Shown here: positions 24,052-38,300 of the stretch, in pieces
Layout of the letters: each line of letters opens with the position of its first letter
Numbering within the stretch: the stretch's first letter is position 1
From: Tyto alba
Lineage: Eukaryota; Chordata; Aves; Strigiformes; Tytonidae
Direction of reading: 5' to 3'
Assembly (NCBI RefSeq): GCF_018691265.1
Contig: NW_024881300.1
Span: forward strand, 1,631,046-1,695,045
Length of the DNA stretch: 64,000 nucleotides
Notes under the pieces: generated by a model
Database searches by the model: none
What the model saw: the letters and a program-made list of their open reading frames with translations, nothing else
What the model was told of the DNA's origin: nothing
Program-made: the position numbers and the translations under genes

Positions 24052-25849
24052 AGAAAAGTGGCTGTAGGAAGGGTGTCCTCCTTGCTCTATGCCTGCTGTG
24101 TGGGAGCAGCCCCGTGCCCCCTGGGCAAGGCTGCTGGGGCGAGCTGGGGGGGGGCTGTGGTCACAGCAGGGTCCCCTGGCAGAGGCTGGGGTGCCAGGAG
24201 AGCTGCTAAGCCCCACCCAGGATCACACAGTCTCCCCATCTCTCCCAGCACCAATGTTCCCAGGGGTCACACAGGACAGGGAGATGGGCTGAACGTGCTG
24301 CCCTGCACCACCGAGGCTTGTCCCCAGCCCCTTCGGCGGGTGCCAGGAAAGCACAGCGGGGCTCCCAGGCACGGGGTGAGCAGGGAATAGCGACCGGGGG
24401 CCGCTCTTCCTCGCGGCCAGACTTCCCTCTGCAACAGCTCTGGCAGGAGCCGAGCGCTCGGGCGGTCAAAGCTGCAGCTCCACAGCTCGCCGAGCGCTCG
24501 AGCTGCCCCCCTGCTCCCGACTCGAGGGAGGGTGGGCAGCGAGGACAAAAGAGGTGCAGCCCCCCCACGCTCCCTGGGCACCCCTTGGCACCCCCAGCAT
24601 GGCCAGAGCCCTGCGCAGGGAGAGCCGCCAGCAGCTGGAGGTTGAAAAGGTGACGGGGGCCTTTGGGGACAGCGAGCGAAGGACATGCTGCTCCCGGGAC
24701 ACCCTTCCCTCCGCACACAGAAGCCTTCTTAGGTGAGCGTCTGGCCGGCCCGTGCCAGTGCCCCTCGCACAAAGCAGTCGCTGTGCACAGACCGCAGGCG
24801 GCTCATAAAGATCTCCTTGTGCATCCGCGGCCGGCACTGCCACCGGCTCTGCTCGCCAGCTCCCGGGGCTCAGCCCGGCCGCTTTGCTGGAGGAGGGGGA
24901 AAAGCTTCCCCGGGGGCAGGAGAGCTGCGGGCTGGGCTGTGCTGCGTCACGAAAATCCGCAGCTGGCCTGTGCCGAGTGAGGAGAGAGGCTGAGATGCAA
25001 AGTAGAGGATTACAAGGGTAAATATTTAGTCCTGCACATGAGGTGTCCCAGACAATCTAGGGACCCCAAATGTGGCTTTGCACAGGTTTCCTACACCCTT
25101 CAAATCTTCAGGCACAACATGACTAATCACTAACACCCACATTACTGATTACTAATCATGGTAAAACTTTGCAAAGTGAGATTTTTCCAGCATTCTTTCT
25201 GCTTGTCTTTTGATCCAGACGTCCAGTCAGTCTTGCTGGAGTTACTGATCTATGACACCAGATGACACTGGGACATGTCAGAGGGGCTGGGATGCTGGCG
25301 TTATCTCGGTTGGAAAGGGGTATCCTTTATCCTTCACGGACAGCTCTCAGCTTCCATGAAGCAAGGTCCTTATTCCCAGGGCTGGGCTGTCCTTTAGTTT
25401 GTTTTCCTTAAGCACAAACAATACCAAAGTCTCCAGTAAAATTCCACTACCCCATTACATCACAGTGTATAATCTGAACTAATACATATATATTGACAAA
25501 GTTAATACATTGTCCTACTATAAAGATCAGTTGATCTTTTAGGGAAGGGAATTTTCCTAATAGGTTCTGGGGAGCGGGACAGCTGGCTGCAGCTCACAAC
25601 CAGCCTCCCGTCCTTCCACCGCCGGCTCCCAGAGCCTCCCCCAGCCCCGGCCACCTGGAAAACCTTGGGTGTTTTCATAAAAATGAAGCCAGCCATACCA
25701 GCAACACTCCTCAGCTGGCTTCGGGTGGACAAAGGGAAACACAGGCACCCTCCGCTCCTCCCAAGGCAGCCTTTCAAAGGGTCATGACTTTTCTGGCCTT
25801 CCCCACTCCCAGGAGGATTCACCACCTCCCTTAGTGCTACCGGAAAGCG

Positions 25850-26510
25850 GTAATTAATTCACTCTCCAAGACTCAATTTTGGAGTTTTAGAAAGCAAGAA
25901 TTCTTTATTACAGCGCCGGACACACAGGGGAGAGCTCCTCCTCATGTGTGTGTGTGAGAATGAAATCAACCAGCATTTATACTACCTTAACCACACATAT
26001 TCATTGCATTTTTATCATACTCGTAACTTTTCTGGGAACTCATTTAGCATACGTTAACGTCTTTTGTGCATGTCAGTTGGAGTCCTCGGGTGGTTGTCGG
26101 GGGTCTGCAGATGAAGGCTCGTAGTCTTCTTCACCGTGTCTGCCAGCTGACCATTACTTCTGCGCAAACTCAGTCCTGTGGTCACGTACATCTTGTCCTT
26201 CAAGGCTGGCCTCCTCTGGTTTTGTTGTTAATTTGCAGCTTCTTTATCTTTATGTTTCTTTGCACCTGCCACTACAAGGCCAAACCGTCTCCAGTAAGAT
26301 TATTTATGAGTGCTTTACCCTACAGTTATTCCAGCTACTCCTCTAAAGATCAGTATTTGTTCTGCAGCACAACCGTTAAATGGTTAAAACGCCTTAAAAA
26401 TTCTGTTCCACAAATAGCTATGTTCTAATAATCTTAGTTTGCAGGTACCATTAGCAGCCAAAGGCCACACGGAGGGAGGGTGAGGCTTTTTCCAATCCCA
26501 GTCACCCAGC
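25850..26510 (-). mobile_element. LTR-like remnant related to the one at 2240-3391
   Basis: AT-rich sequence with a minus-strand AATAAA (plus TTTATT at 25903-25908). Next to it, the block CACACAGGGGAGAGCTCCTC matches the 2296-2330 region of the first LTR segment with few changes, and an ATGTGTGTG run follows in both. No coding sequence remains. The outer boundaries are approximate because no clear terminal TG...CA or target-site duplication was seen. Confidence 0.55.
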
Positions 26511-26539
26511 GCCACCAGTTATCAAGCCCTCAGTTTGGA

Positions 26540-27060
26540 AAACCCCTGCCGCCGCCTCAAGCCGCGGGAGGAAGGGCAAGCGGGGGGTCCCCCCCCCCCC
26601 CCAGAAGGCTGTCCCCGGGTTTGGGGGGGCCCCGCACCCGGGCCGATGTGGGAGGAGGGTCCCCCCACACCCCGGTTCCTGTGGCGGGAGGCCCCGCTCC
26701 TTCCCCCGCCCCCCGCTCCGCGGAGCGGCCGGCAGGCGCCCGGCGGTGTTTTGTCGCCTGCGCCCCGCCGTAGCCCCGTCCGTTGCCATGGCGACGGGCC
26801 CAGCGGCCTGAGCCCGCCGGAGGCGCCGGGAGCTGCCGCAGCGGCCTCAGCGGGGGGGGCCCCGCTACCCGCCCGGGCATGAGGCCGGTAACGGGGCCTC
26901 TTCCAACCGCCTCTGCGGGGAGAAGGTGAGGAAAGGGCGGTGGCGGAGCCGCGGGAGGGGGCTGCCCGGGACACCGCTCGCCCGGCCCCGGGAGGTGCCG
27001 TGTGCCCCAGCGCGGCTTGGTGGCGCGCTCCCTCCCGCTGCCCGGGGCTGCACAAGCGAA
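26540..27060 (+). promoter_or_regulatory. CpG island, probable ZDHHC1 promoter and untranslated first exon
   Basis: A strongly CpG-rich block lies 2.3 kb upstream of the first coding exon, in otherwise AT-rich DNA. A good donor, GAGAAG|GTGAGG, occurs at 26925/26926. The first coding exon begins exactly at a splice acceptor (TTTCTGTAG before the ATG), which requires an upstream untranslated exon; this island is the natural place for it. An X-box-like GTTGCCATGGCGAC is at 26782-26795. 27060-29369 holds no recognised gene and is probably intron 1. Confidence 0.6.
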
Positions 27061-29369
27061 GGGGTGAGCCTGATAACTCCCGGCTGACTTAAAGTTAACT
27101 AATTAACCAGTACGGTTAACAACCAGCGTCAGCGCAGTTACCTCTCCTCAGTCTGTGGCGACCGAGTGAGCCCTGGTGGTGACTGTGTGCCCCGTTTTTT
27201 AATATTCGGTGTTTTCTGTAGCTGGGTACGGTATGCCCACAGTATAGGGCACCCCGCTGGGAAGGGGAGGTGCTGTATCCCCCAAGTCTCTTCGCAGACA
27301 GCTTTGCTTTTCATCAGTATTGGTGGATAATCAGCGCGTCAGCTGCAAGAGAAGCCATCGAGTTGCAAGGGAAAGGCAAGAGGAACTTCGCTTCTGAATT
27401 GGGGCAGACGAAGCGTTACACGCCGCTTGCTTCCTTCTCGAGAGGCTGTTACCAGACGCTGCTGTGGGCCTTAGGGATGGTTCAGCCAGGAGGTAGCTTA
27501 TGTTGGCTTTCACCGCGTAAAAAAATCTTGTCTGGTCATACCAAACTTTCTGACATTGGATAACATAATGTTAAAACCATCTGGTGTTATAAAACAGCAC
27601 AATCTTGTAGCAAAACAGGGATTTCAGGGACTGGGTGGGCCCGGCTCCCCTGGCCAGGATCTGATTAGGCAAAAGGAGACACCTGGGAATATCGTCAAAT
27701 AATCTGAGTGGGTTTTGTAACAGGTGGCTCAGAGTGATGCGCAAGCAAGTTTTCAACAACCTAATGAGAAAACTGTCACATGGTTAGTAACTATTTCTCA
27801 TAGTTTGTGAGCCAGTTGCCATGTAGCTGTTTAAACGATGTATGCAGGCAGATACTGCTAATTTCTTCAAAGGCTGAAGTCAGGAATTACTTTTTTTTTT
27901 TCCAGCCTGCTTGTTGATACGACTGGGCTGATGGGCATAAATTACATTCTTTTGTATTCTTACCCACTACTTCTCTACCAGCTGACCTCAAAAGACATTT
28001 CCAGCCCTTTTCCTGGGACTGATGCAGGACCATCGGTGTATCAAGATCTGAATTGTTCCGCTTGCTCTTTTAGCACGTTGGCTTGCTGTCTTCCAGCCCT
28101 CCGGCATTTTTCTGGTACTGGAACCATTATCAAAAATATTGCAAGTGAGCTAGAGACCTCCTTCTTTTCTTTCACCACTCTTGTGTGCAAGTTAATCAGA
28201 CTAACCGAAGTTGCTTATCCCTGTTAGATGTTAATTTAACATCCTCTTTAGTTCCTAAGGAACAGTGAGGCACGGTGCAGAGGTACCTTGAGTCAGCGAA
28301 GGTCCAGCAGAGCTTCTTAGTGCCGGTTTTGCAGTGCTACCCCTGACCTGCTGCCTGTATTGTACTCCCTAGTATCTGCTGCACCTGAGTTTTCTGCGAA
28401 GCAGAGCAGCCCAGCTTGCTGTTGTTAAAAGCTCATCCTGGCTCCATGGCAAGCGAAAAGCAGCAACTAATAGTCCAACACATATTGAAAAAAGGAAAAA
28501 TTGCTTCTGAGCTCATAGCTGTTGTGCAAACAGGAATCAGAAATATCAGGAATTTTTCAGGTTATGGTTCCTAACTCATCTTTGCAGTTAAATCTTGCTT
28601 TCTCCTGCCAGGAGTCCAGACATTGTAGGATAGCTGAATAATCAAGCTGCTCCCTGCATGGATGTCCTGCATATATAACTTTGTGTTCTGTTCTTCTAGC
28701 AACAGTCTGCTTTATACTTGTGTTGTGGAGTAACTCCTGCTTCTTTGCCCCCTTTTGTCATTAAAGTTCACTTTTTCAGTTTCTAGTCTTTCCACTTCCT
28801 TTGTTGCTGACAAAGGAGTCTCTGTTTTCTTGGACGCTGTGTAGTGCTAAACTGCGGTTCCAGACCATGTGCTCCAGTGGGGCCACCCACTCTCACTACA
28901 CTTCTCTGCAGTAGCTGGAAGGAAAACAAGGCACATCTGAGACAGGTGAAAGTATTTGTTCTGCCATCATCCATAACAGTGTTCTGGCATGAACACACCC
29001 CCAGACCACAGTGTATCATACTCGCATCTCTGCACTGCCACCAAAATACGCTCTTTGCTCTTTTTACTCAAGTTAGGTCTAGATGCATTCAAAAACTGGC
29101 AAAACTTGCAAGTTTCCCATAGCCGAAAGTTTGGGATATTGTTGTTTCACGCAGACAACAGCACTTGCTTTTAGAGCACGTGATTGTTTTTTCCCTTTTG
29201 TTACTGTCGATCACAAATCCCCTTTGCAGAGAGAAGTCCCTCCTCAGATGTGTCGTTGTTTTAGTCTCTCCAACTTTCTGTCTACTTTGGAGTGTATCTC
29301 CAGGACCGCGGCTCAGTCAAAATATTTTTGTGTTACATGTTTTTTGTTTTCCATTTTTGATTTCTGTAG

Positions 29370-32300
29370 ATGAATATCTGCAATAAACCTCCTAATAAGA
29401 CAGCTCCAGAGAATTTGGGTGAAGCTGTTCCTGAGGTGCAGGTCCAACGTGCTCGAAGGAATGGCTGGAGCTGGCCTCTGCACCTTTTCCAGATTATTGC
29501 CTGGTTGCTGTACCTCTTCTTTGCGCTGGTTGGCTTTGGAATCCTGGTTCCTCTCCTGCCCCGCCACTGGCTGCCCGCTGGCTATATCGTATCCTTTGGT
29601 CAAGAGGAGAACATGGACTGTAATAAACTGTCAGTGGGATTTTTTTAAAGTAGTTGTTAGGTAGCATAGAAAGCACAGGAGAAAGCAGCTGAGCCAGAAT
29701 CTTTTTCTGAACTATAACCATAATCTTGATCTTCTCCTGTCTATAAAAACCAGTTATTTTGAGATCCTATCTGGTCTTCAACTTTAGGTAGGTCACTAAC
29801 ATTCTGCTTGTCTCCTTCATCACTCTCTGTTAAGGTTACTATCTTTGCCTCCGAGTCTCTTCTGCTGTCTACTTCTGCCTAGGCATCTCCTTTGCTTTAT
29901 ATTATTATTCTACAAGTGTGCTGCAGGTTTTGAGGGAAGTTGTGCTAAAAAAGCCCCTCCTGAAACATCCTTCCCGTGATGGGCAGCGGCACCTCCCTGT
30001 GCTGACTGAATGAGTCTTAAAAGGCAGCTTTAAATGTTTATGATTATATGGTGTGGTCGCTTGTGATAGCTGGCAGGTGATCTTCTCCCCGGGCCCTCCC
30101 TTATCCTCTGTAGAAAACCTGTGAGTGAAAGACAAGGTGGCTGTCATGGTTTGAGCCTGGTCGGCAGCCCTCTGCCCCACGTTGGGCAACAGTGGTGTAG
30201 TGTGAACCTTAGAGGAGGGAGGTCTGTCGTGGGACAGCCTTGTGCTGCAGTTTATTACACATCTAACTGTCCTCTAAATGTGGGCAGTATCAGAAGAAGA
30301 GGTGTTTATGCTGTGAAGGCGTCTTGTCTTGTGTGCTGCCCACCAAAGCCCAGCTCAGCCCAGCCCAATGTGTTTTCCACTTCCTGTCCTCAACCCACCT
30401 CCCTAGAGCTGTGCACTCTTGCTGTTCCTGGAAGGAGAGGGACTAGAGATGGGCTGTGCTGGGGAGCGATCCCAGTGCTCGCAGTGCCAGCTTGTACTGT
30501 CCCCTGGGGCCAGAGAAGGAACTTCTTCAAGGCCAGGTCCTGGCTCCTGGTGGACTAGATTGTCTGGGGAATGTCAGACTGGAAGGGGGTATCCTGAGAT
30601 CTGAATTCAATACTTCACAAGCTGTTGAGGGTTTATAATTTGTGAGCAAGTGTTTGCTTTTGTCGTCTCTCTGGTAGCATCTTCTTGGTGAAAATAAAAT
30701 GGACTAAGTGGCTCAGTGCCACTTAGTGCCTTCTTAGCAGAACTAGATAACCAAGAAACATTACAGAGAGAATCTTAGGAATAGTTCTGGAGAGGTGGGA
30801 TATGCACTTACATCATTTATACGTCTGATTTATGTATGTCCATGGAGCCTTTGATATGTTTGGGATGCTTTTGCTTATCATTGTTTTAGTTACACCTGGG
30901 TGATTTAGGCATTTAATATGCCTAAAATATGCCAGTAGTCTTACATCTACTTATCTTGCCCAAATCCATGGTATTATCATGGTTCAAACTTTGTGAATTT
31001 GTCTACCAAGAATCTTCATAACTCAATCTAAAGTCACTCTCATTCAACAGGTTAATGTATCCCAAAGTTTTACTACCGGTTAATAAAGCACTAATGTCTC
31101 CTTTGTGTCAAAGGCAAATCCCTTGACATTCTGCTACGCCAGTAATCAGAGCTCCAGTCAGCTAGACCTCCTTTTTTAACTTAATACACTGCTCTGTTTT
31201 CCGTAGGCCTTAGTATGATCAATGGTGTGCACATCTGCGTGTATAACAAATAAACCGGAAGGTTAATTTTTGTCTGCATGCTCACTGAGTTGCAGTATAT
31301 TGAGAAGCAAACTCTTGAGCTCAGCGGTACTCTGGGCGAGCAGGGTTGCTGCTTTGTATTTGTATATTCTTACATATTTGTATATTCTTTCCAAATATCG
31401 GCACTTACTTCAAGTGTCTGATCAGAAGTATTGCTAAACCCTGTTTGCTCTGACTTGCCACTGCCTTTAGAAGTAAGAATCTAAACATACAATTTCAAGA
31501 AACAATGACAAGTCCTGGATCCTGTCTGTCTGTAAATTGTGCAGGAGCCTACTTTAAAAGGGTGATCCTCTTCCTTGGGATTCTGACTAAAGAAAGGGAA
31601 AGCAAGGTGATCAGTACTAGTTCCTTGATGTGATTTTTTTTTTTTTTTTTTTCTTGGAAGTTTGGTCTTGTGAAGGGGCATGTGCACAGCCTTTACTGAC
31701 TGTTCCTTTCCAAGGAGTCTGTATGGACTAAGAAACGTGGACCTATGTCAACAGTCTGCATGTGGGGTCAGATTCTGGTAAGTAAAGGTAATTTTTAAAA
31801 ACTCCTGTGCTAGGAAGGACATTTCTGTGAGGCAGAGTAGTACATAGTAAGGAGGGTTGTTCCTGTAGATTTAGTTATCTTTTCTCCAGAGGATATTTAT
31901 TACACTGCAAACGTCTCTGTTAATAAAGTTCACATTCATGTGCTGCAATCAGTTATATAGTAACTTCTAATTCTAAGCCATATATTTCTCATCTGTGTGG
32001 GCTTTGTGTATTAAGGCTAAAAATATTTGCATTAAATCACTCATACAATCCTTAACTGTGTACTTCAGTGTCCAGGAGTGTGTTTTATCTACCATTTAGT
32101 TGTTCATCTTACTGCAGTCTCCATTGATCCTGCGGATGCAAATGTGCGAGAAAAAAACTATCTAGGGCCTCTGGCCACCTTCAATCGTAGTCAACATGCG
32201 CATGTCATTGAAAACCATCATTGCCATGTCTGTGATGTAGATGTGTAAGTATCTTCTCTTTTCCTTCTACTACTGTGTCTCCTTCACCGTTACACTTCAC

Positions 32301-35300
32301 CGTTAGTCTTTAATGTTAGACTGTAAGGTTGACATTGAGCCCCTGAAGCTCAAGTTAAGCTTCCTCCTGTGGCAGGGTTCAGTTAGTTGGGTAGGCGCCT
32401 GCTGTCAGACACGTGCGTGGGTCTGTGTTTTATTTAATTGCTCACACCTTGTGTGGAAAGGACTGTGCTGTTCCGTGTTATCTGGATGTTGGTGTTTGGC
32501 CTAACAATGTGCAACTTGTCTGTGTGTGCTTGTATCTGGCAAGATGCTAATACAGTAGCTGGAAATGCTTGGAGGGCAGACATTAAGATCCAGCTTTCTA
32601 GAACTGCTCAAGGGTTTCAAATAAGAAATCGGTGATCTCCAAATTAGATATCATGCAGTGGATCAGAAGGCAAATTTTTCCGTGTTTGGGATTGTGGTCC
32701 AGCGATGGCTGATATGGCCAGTATTTCTGGTGTAGAAGGTTTTCTCACTATTACCAGGATCTCTACTGATGTATCACCCTGGATTCGTGTCACTGGAAGG
32801 TCGTGGTAATGAGCTGGTGCTGCCACGCTAACGCCACCCTTTGTTTGGCAGGAGTGCCAAGTCAAAGCACTGTGGAACTTGCAACAAGTGTGTATGTGGC
32901 TTTGATCACCACTGCAAATGGCTCAACAACTGTGTGGGAGAGAGGAATTACTGGTAAGAGCCTGGCATTGTGACAGGAGCACAACACTGCATCAGTAATG
33001 TTACTCCTTCTCTTCCCAAGATTCTCTTGCATCTCAGTCCAGTCTGTACTCAGCCACGCAGAACCACTTTTATTTCAGACACTGGCTCAACAAAATCAGT
33101 CATGAGAAAACTAGATGGAAAATGCAAGCATGATTATGACATTCAGATAACGAGGGATAAAACTCCTACACTTAGAATTTTGTAGCCGAACATCTATGAG
33201 TGAAAACAGAGAACATAATCTTATTATTTGGTATTAGGAAGAGCTTATGAGATGTTAATTGGGTGTCCTTAATGCTTCTGCGAGCTGGAGTGGGAATAGA
33301 ACCTGACTGTGCCTGTCTCTGAAACAACCTGCGTCCAGATTGCCTGCTTTCCCTACGAGACTTGCCAATTGGCAGGAGTTACAGCAGCATAGCATAGGTA
33401 CCTCTGATCTTTGCCAGGTTTAAGATAAAGAAGGAAGAGGCTATCAGTGACTATTGCTTCTCAGTTTACTTTCCTGCATGAAAATCATATGGAAAGCAGA
33501 GAGTTGTTACTGCTGGGTGCCAAGTTATACTGCCTTCAAATTTTGTGCAGGGAGCTTTGGCTGTCCTAGATACACTTGGCTGTTTGGTAATCACAGTTGC
33601 TCTGAACAGTCACAGTTTAGTCCCTCAGGGTAACCTATCAGAAGTAAGACTTAACCAGTATCTATCATAAGCGCAAGAAAGTGTCAGAGTAATTTGGGAT
33701 AGCTCTCTGTATCTCCATCTTTATTAGGGGTTGGGATTTTGAATTTTATGTACTATGTCACTGCAGCCACTCAGACTTCTCTCCTTCTTGGCAGGCTCTT
33801 TTTGAATAGCGTGCTGTCTGCCATTCTGGGCCTTGGGCTTCTGCTGCTCATCGCTTGCTACGTCTTTGTGGAGTTCTTCGTTGACCCCGTGATGCTTCGC
33901 TCCGACCAGCACTTTGATGGTACTAGCAGTGCTTCAGTCGAGCACCCTGTGAATCAGCCAGCATATCTCAATGTGGGATTGGATTCCGTGGGCTTTCCCA
34001 CTGAGGAGGAACTCCATTCCTTACTCCTTCAGTTTTGTATTTCTGCAAGGGTATCTCTGCTCAGCTGAACAGAATGTCTTTTCTTACAGAGCTAACTGCT
34101 CTTCCTAAATGCCTTGCAGACACAAGATTTCTTAGGCCTCTAGTGCATAATGGGTCTGCAACTACTTTTGAGTTAACGATATTTCCAGCTGTAAAGTTTA
34201 GTTAGAAATATTTAATAGCTGGACAATCCACTTACCTCCAACTCCTTTTGTTTTACAGCTCTGAAGAACCACACGGACCGCTGGTTTGTGTTTCTTCCTG
34301 CAGCTCCTGTTGAGACTCAGGCATCTGCCATTTTGGCCACAGCTGGGATTTTTATTCTTCTAAGCCTAATGACTGTGATCCTGTTAGGCCACCTCCTGAC
34401 CTTTCACATCTATCTCAGTAGGTATTATGTTCCAGTCATCTGCATCTCCATTTCATTTTCGCTTAGCGGCTTCTGCTCACTCTGCATTCACTGTGTGTTC
34501 ACCCATGCCGCAGCTATGCACACATTGTGCAAGATTGCTATTGAAAGTGTAGAAAATCTGAGTTTGACATTATACTTCTGATTTTCCCTCAGTACCAAAT
34601 AGGCACTAGGCTTATCAGTGCAGGTGCAATACGGGGCTTGCGTTGGACCCGTGCATTCATGTGTCTAAGCTACATTATCCGGGAGCTGAAAGCACGTGGG
34701 AGAGTAGTAGGGAGGCCAGGTAGGATGAACTGGTTAATTCCAGCTCAGTGCCAACGATGGTAGGGTCAGTTTGGGTCCTCATACGGGCTTTTCTGAGTCT
34801 CTTCACTGTGCTCCCAGTACTTCTGTCGTGTGAGAGAGGCTATTTCTCCATTACCCTAGAGAAATGTGGACGATGCTGATCTGAATTTCTAATTACTGAT
34901 TCTAAATTTCTAACAGGAGGCTTGACGTCCAGGTCAAAGTCCCTTTATGGAAGTTGTACCGTATTGGCACAGAAGGACTTGTGGGATTCAGAGGAAGAGG
35001 TTTTCAGAAAGGGTCCTACTTGTTGCTCTGTCAAGAAGGGCTTTTTATGCTTGTTTATGTACAGATGGGCATCAAAAACCTTTTTTCAGCCATCGTTTAA
35101 AATGGAGCCAATGCTATTTGGCTGCCTGACGTAAGTCACGATGAGAAAGAGATACACTTGCAGTAGTCAGTGGTGCCAAAACTATGGAAGAAGGGATGTG
35201 GTGGAAGAGAAATGAGGACAGTGGCTACAGAGGATCCTTGGATGGATTTTTAGGCTGTCAGTTAACAGCGATGCAGGTGCCAACACAAACTAGGTCAGCT

Positions 35301-38300
35301 CAAACCCCTGCAGCTCCAGAAGCAAGATAGTTGCATTGCTGAAGTGTAGCATTTGATGGGTGAGTGTTCCTCAGCTGGCACTAATGTTACAGCCAGTGAG
35401 GTCATTGACCATCGTCTGCCTTTTACAGCCTCTTTGAGCTTATCTTAAATTGGGTCACACTGCACTTTTGCTTGCTTTAGTGGAATTGAAAGTTGATTTT
35501 GCTGGGTTAATGGCAATGCCTGGAGATTTCAAAGGTTGATCTAGCACTGTAGAAAGACTAAAAGCATAACAAACCTGGGGCTTCTCCCAGAAGATTTCTT
35601 TTGGATGAAAAAGAAAGGATTATTTGGTTTAGTACTGAGTGGTATTTATCCTGTCTTTGTGTACGGTTTCCACGAGAGGGTGCTCCCTCCTTGGGATAGA
35701 GACATGCTTTCTCTTGTCAAACAGAAACGTGCATGTGTTGCACTAGTTCTATTCTGGGTTTGGGGGGATTTTTTGTTGCTGTTGTCTTGGGCTTAATTTT
35801 TTTTTTTTTCCTCTTTCAGAATGAATTTTGAGCCAAGCTAACTTTTATTTCCGGTCCACTTTTAAATCTATATGTCTTATATGGAAACAGAATTTAATTA
35901 ATGTTAATTTTTGTTAACATTTTATTACATTAAAATCTGCTACTCTATTGAAACTGGTTCCAGCTATGCAGTAGCGTGGTGTGTAAGTCCTTGCTTAAAA
36001 GGAGCAATGTGACATTATTGAAGCCTATATTGCATGTTACATATGAGCATGCATTACACTTACAACTGGGATTCAGGGAGACAGACAAAGTTTGTCTGCT
36101 TTAAATTCCTCTTATTTCATGCCTGTATTTGTCAATAATCTAATCTGAATGCTTTAAGGTAGACAGTGTTGGAACAAACTAGCAATACAGTTTACCAGTT
36201 AAAACATAATTGTTGTTTATGAGTATTTCTTCATAACATTATTTATTTATTTATTTAAATAATTAAATTACAGAAAACGAATAGCATCCCTGGGAGTGAT
36301 ATTGCCTTTAAGCTTCACATAAAAAACCTGGCTTAAGTCAGGTATGGCTATGAACTTTTTAGAATCTAGTTTTGTTACAAGCACAGTGAGATTTTCAGAA
36401 TTACTGTCCTGATTTTAATTACTCACTGCTATCAATCAAAAGGAAGGGAGTAGGTTATTCTCAAAACAGTAGGTCCGTGTGTTCAAAATGACCAGTCTTG
36501 ATTGAGACTCGGATCTAGAAGCATTCAGTGAAGGGTGACACTTCAGAAATTTGGAAGGAGGATACTTTCTTTTCTTCAATACTGAGAGGCCAATAGTAAG
36601 CAGAATAAAAAGAAAAAAATAGTAGGGAATATGGGAAAGGGTACAGGGCTCTTCACAGGCTATGATTCTGTATTGTACAATATATGCTGCAGTGTTATCT
36701 GGCCAGACAAATGCAGTATTTTTTAGCTAAATAGCTCTGTTGAAATATTTTAAAAGTTACACTGTTAAGTATTCAGAAACAAACAAATTCTAAATTAAAA
36801 ATGGTTCATAGGCCTTTGCTTATGAAGCAACGTTCTGTTTCTCAAAGCCTACAGTACCATTCTAGGAGCATTTGCCAGCAGCCTGCACTGTCCCTGTTAA
36901 GTGCATTCACTGATCACTTGGCTGCAGACTTGTATTCATTTTTATGCTCTGTCTTCCTGGCCAAATGGATCTTGGATTCTTATTTCTTCATAAGGTCATT
37001 GCTTTAGCAGGAGGGGCACTTTCTCCTCTACTCTCTCCCACTCCCCTGTGAAGTAGTCCTGTGTTTAGGGCATGGCTTTGAGAGGTGAGGTATTACTGGT
37101 ACGAATGTCTTCAGGCAGAGGAAGGACTTTAGTCTGGATGTCCCACATCCTAGGCATCTGCTTTAACCACTATGCTTCTGTAAAAAGGAAGAATGACTAC
37201 CAGGCTGTGCACTAAAAACCTTCAGCATCCATATCTGGGTTTTGCGCTCTAAAAATACCTACCATAACAGGATCACTAGGGGAGAAATGTCTGAGTTTTG
37301 GATCCTCGTGACATTTTGAAGAAACCAAGCTGCTCAGAAATGTCACATGCTTTTGGTCATTCATGGGAGCAATGTGTTTGTGTGGAGGGCTTTATAAGCA
37401 CATAAACTCAGGCACATGTAAACTCTGGGCACATCTGTTTGGCACGAGGCAAGCTGTGCATTTGATGCTCACTGTTTTGGATGTTAAATGTCTCAATCTC
37501 CTCTATGGGACACACCGAGCTGCTGAATTTCTTTTCTTCATTTAGCATCACATACCTTCTGACTACTCACTGAGTTTTCTGTACAATACAGATCTTACCC
37601 TTACTGGGTATGAATCATGGATTTGCTCTGAGATGAGGTGAACAAATTACTGCAGTATTGAAGGCTATACCATGTATATGAGACTTTAGAAGAGTAGTGG
37701 GACTAAGAGTAAGTGTCGTGATAATTACAATAAAGGATTTAGTAAGCTGTACAGTGCAAAGGTACTTTTGGCTCAGAGTATCAGTTTTTTCATATTAATA
37801 GTTACTCGTTGATTGTATAGTTATTCAGTCTATTTGTATAAGTGTAATCAGGGAGTGGCCTTTTCTGCACTGACAGCTCGCTCTCTTTTCTCCCAGTGTG
37901 GAACAAACTGACTACGTATGAGTACATCCTGCAGCAGCGACCCCAGCAAGAGGCGAAAGAGGTAGACAAGCAGCTGGAGTCATGTCCCTCCCAAGTGAGA
38001 CCCAGTCAGGTACTCATACTTTCAGTCCATTTCTCAAAAACGGCCTCGCTGGTCTGCAGTGTAAAGTTTGCTTCACTTCTGTGAGCTCCAAATTTTAGAG
38101 GCAGTTGCTAAAGATGACTTTCTTTGTACTTTGGTGGAGTTGAATAGGACGTGAGAGAGTGTAAGGCCTGTAATCTGATGAATGTAAGCATAAGTGATGT
38201 ACATAGGCATAAGTGAGTACTGCTTTCAAAGGAGTCAATCCCACCCAATCTCCCTCTCCACCACTTGTTTTGGGCCCTGCACTATCTATTCTCTTCTGCC

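Noticed and set aside
26500..26525. Possible retroviral primer-binding site (minus strand TGGTGGCGCTGGGTGAC)
   Set aside because: It lies on the wrong side of the LTR-like segment for its orientation and matches no tRNA 3' end I can place with confidence.
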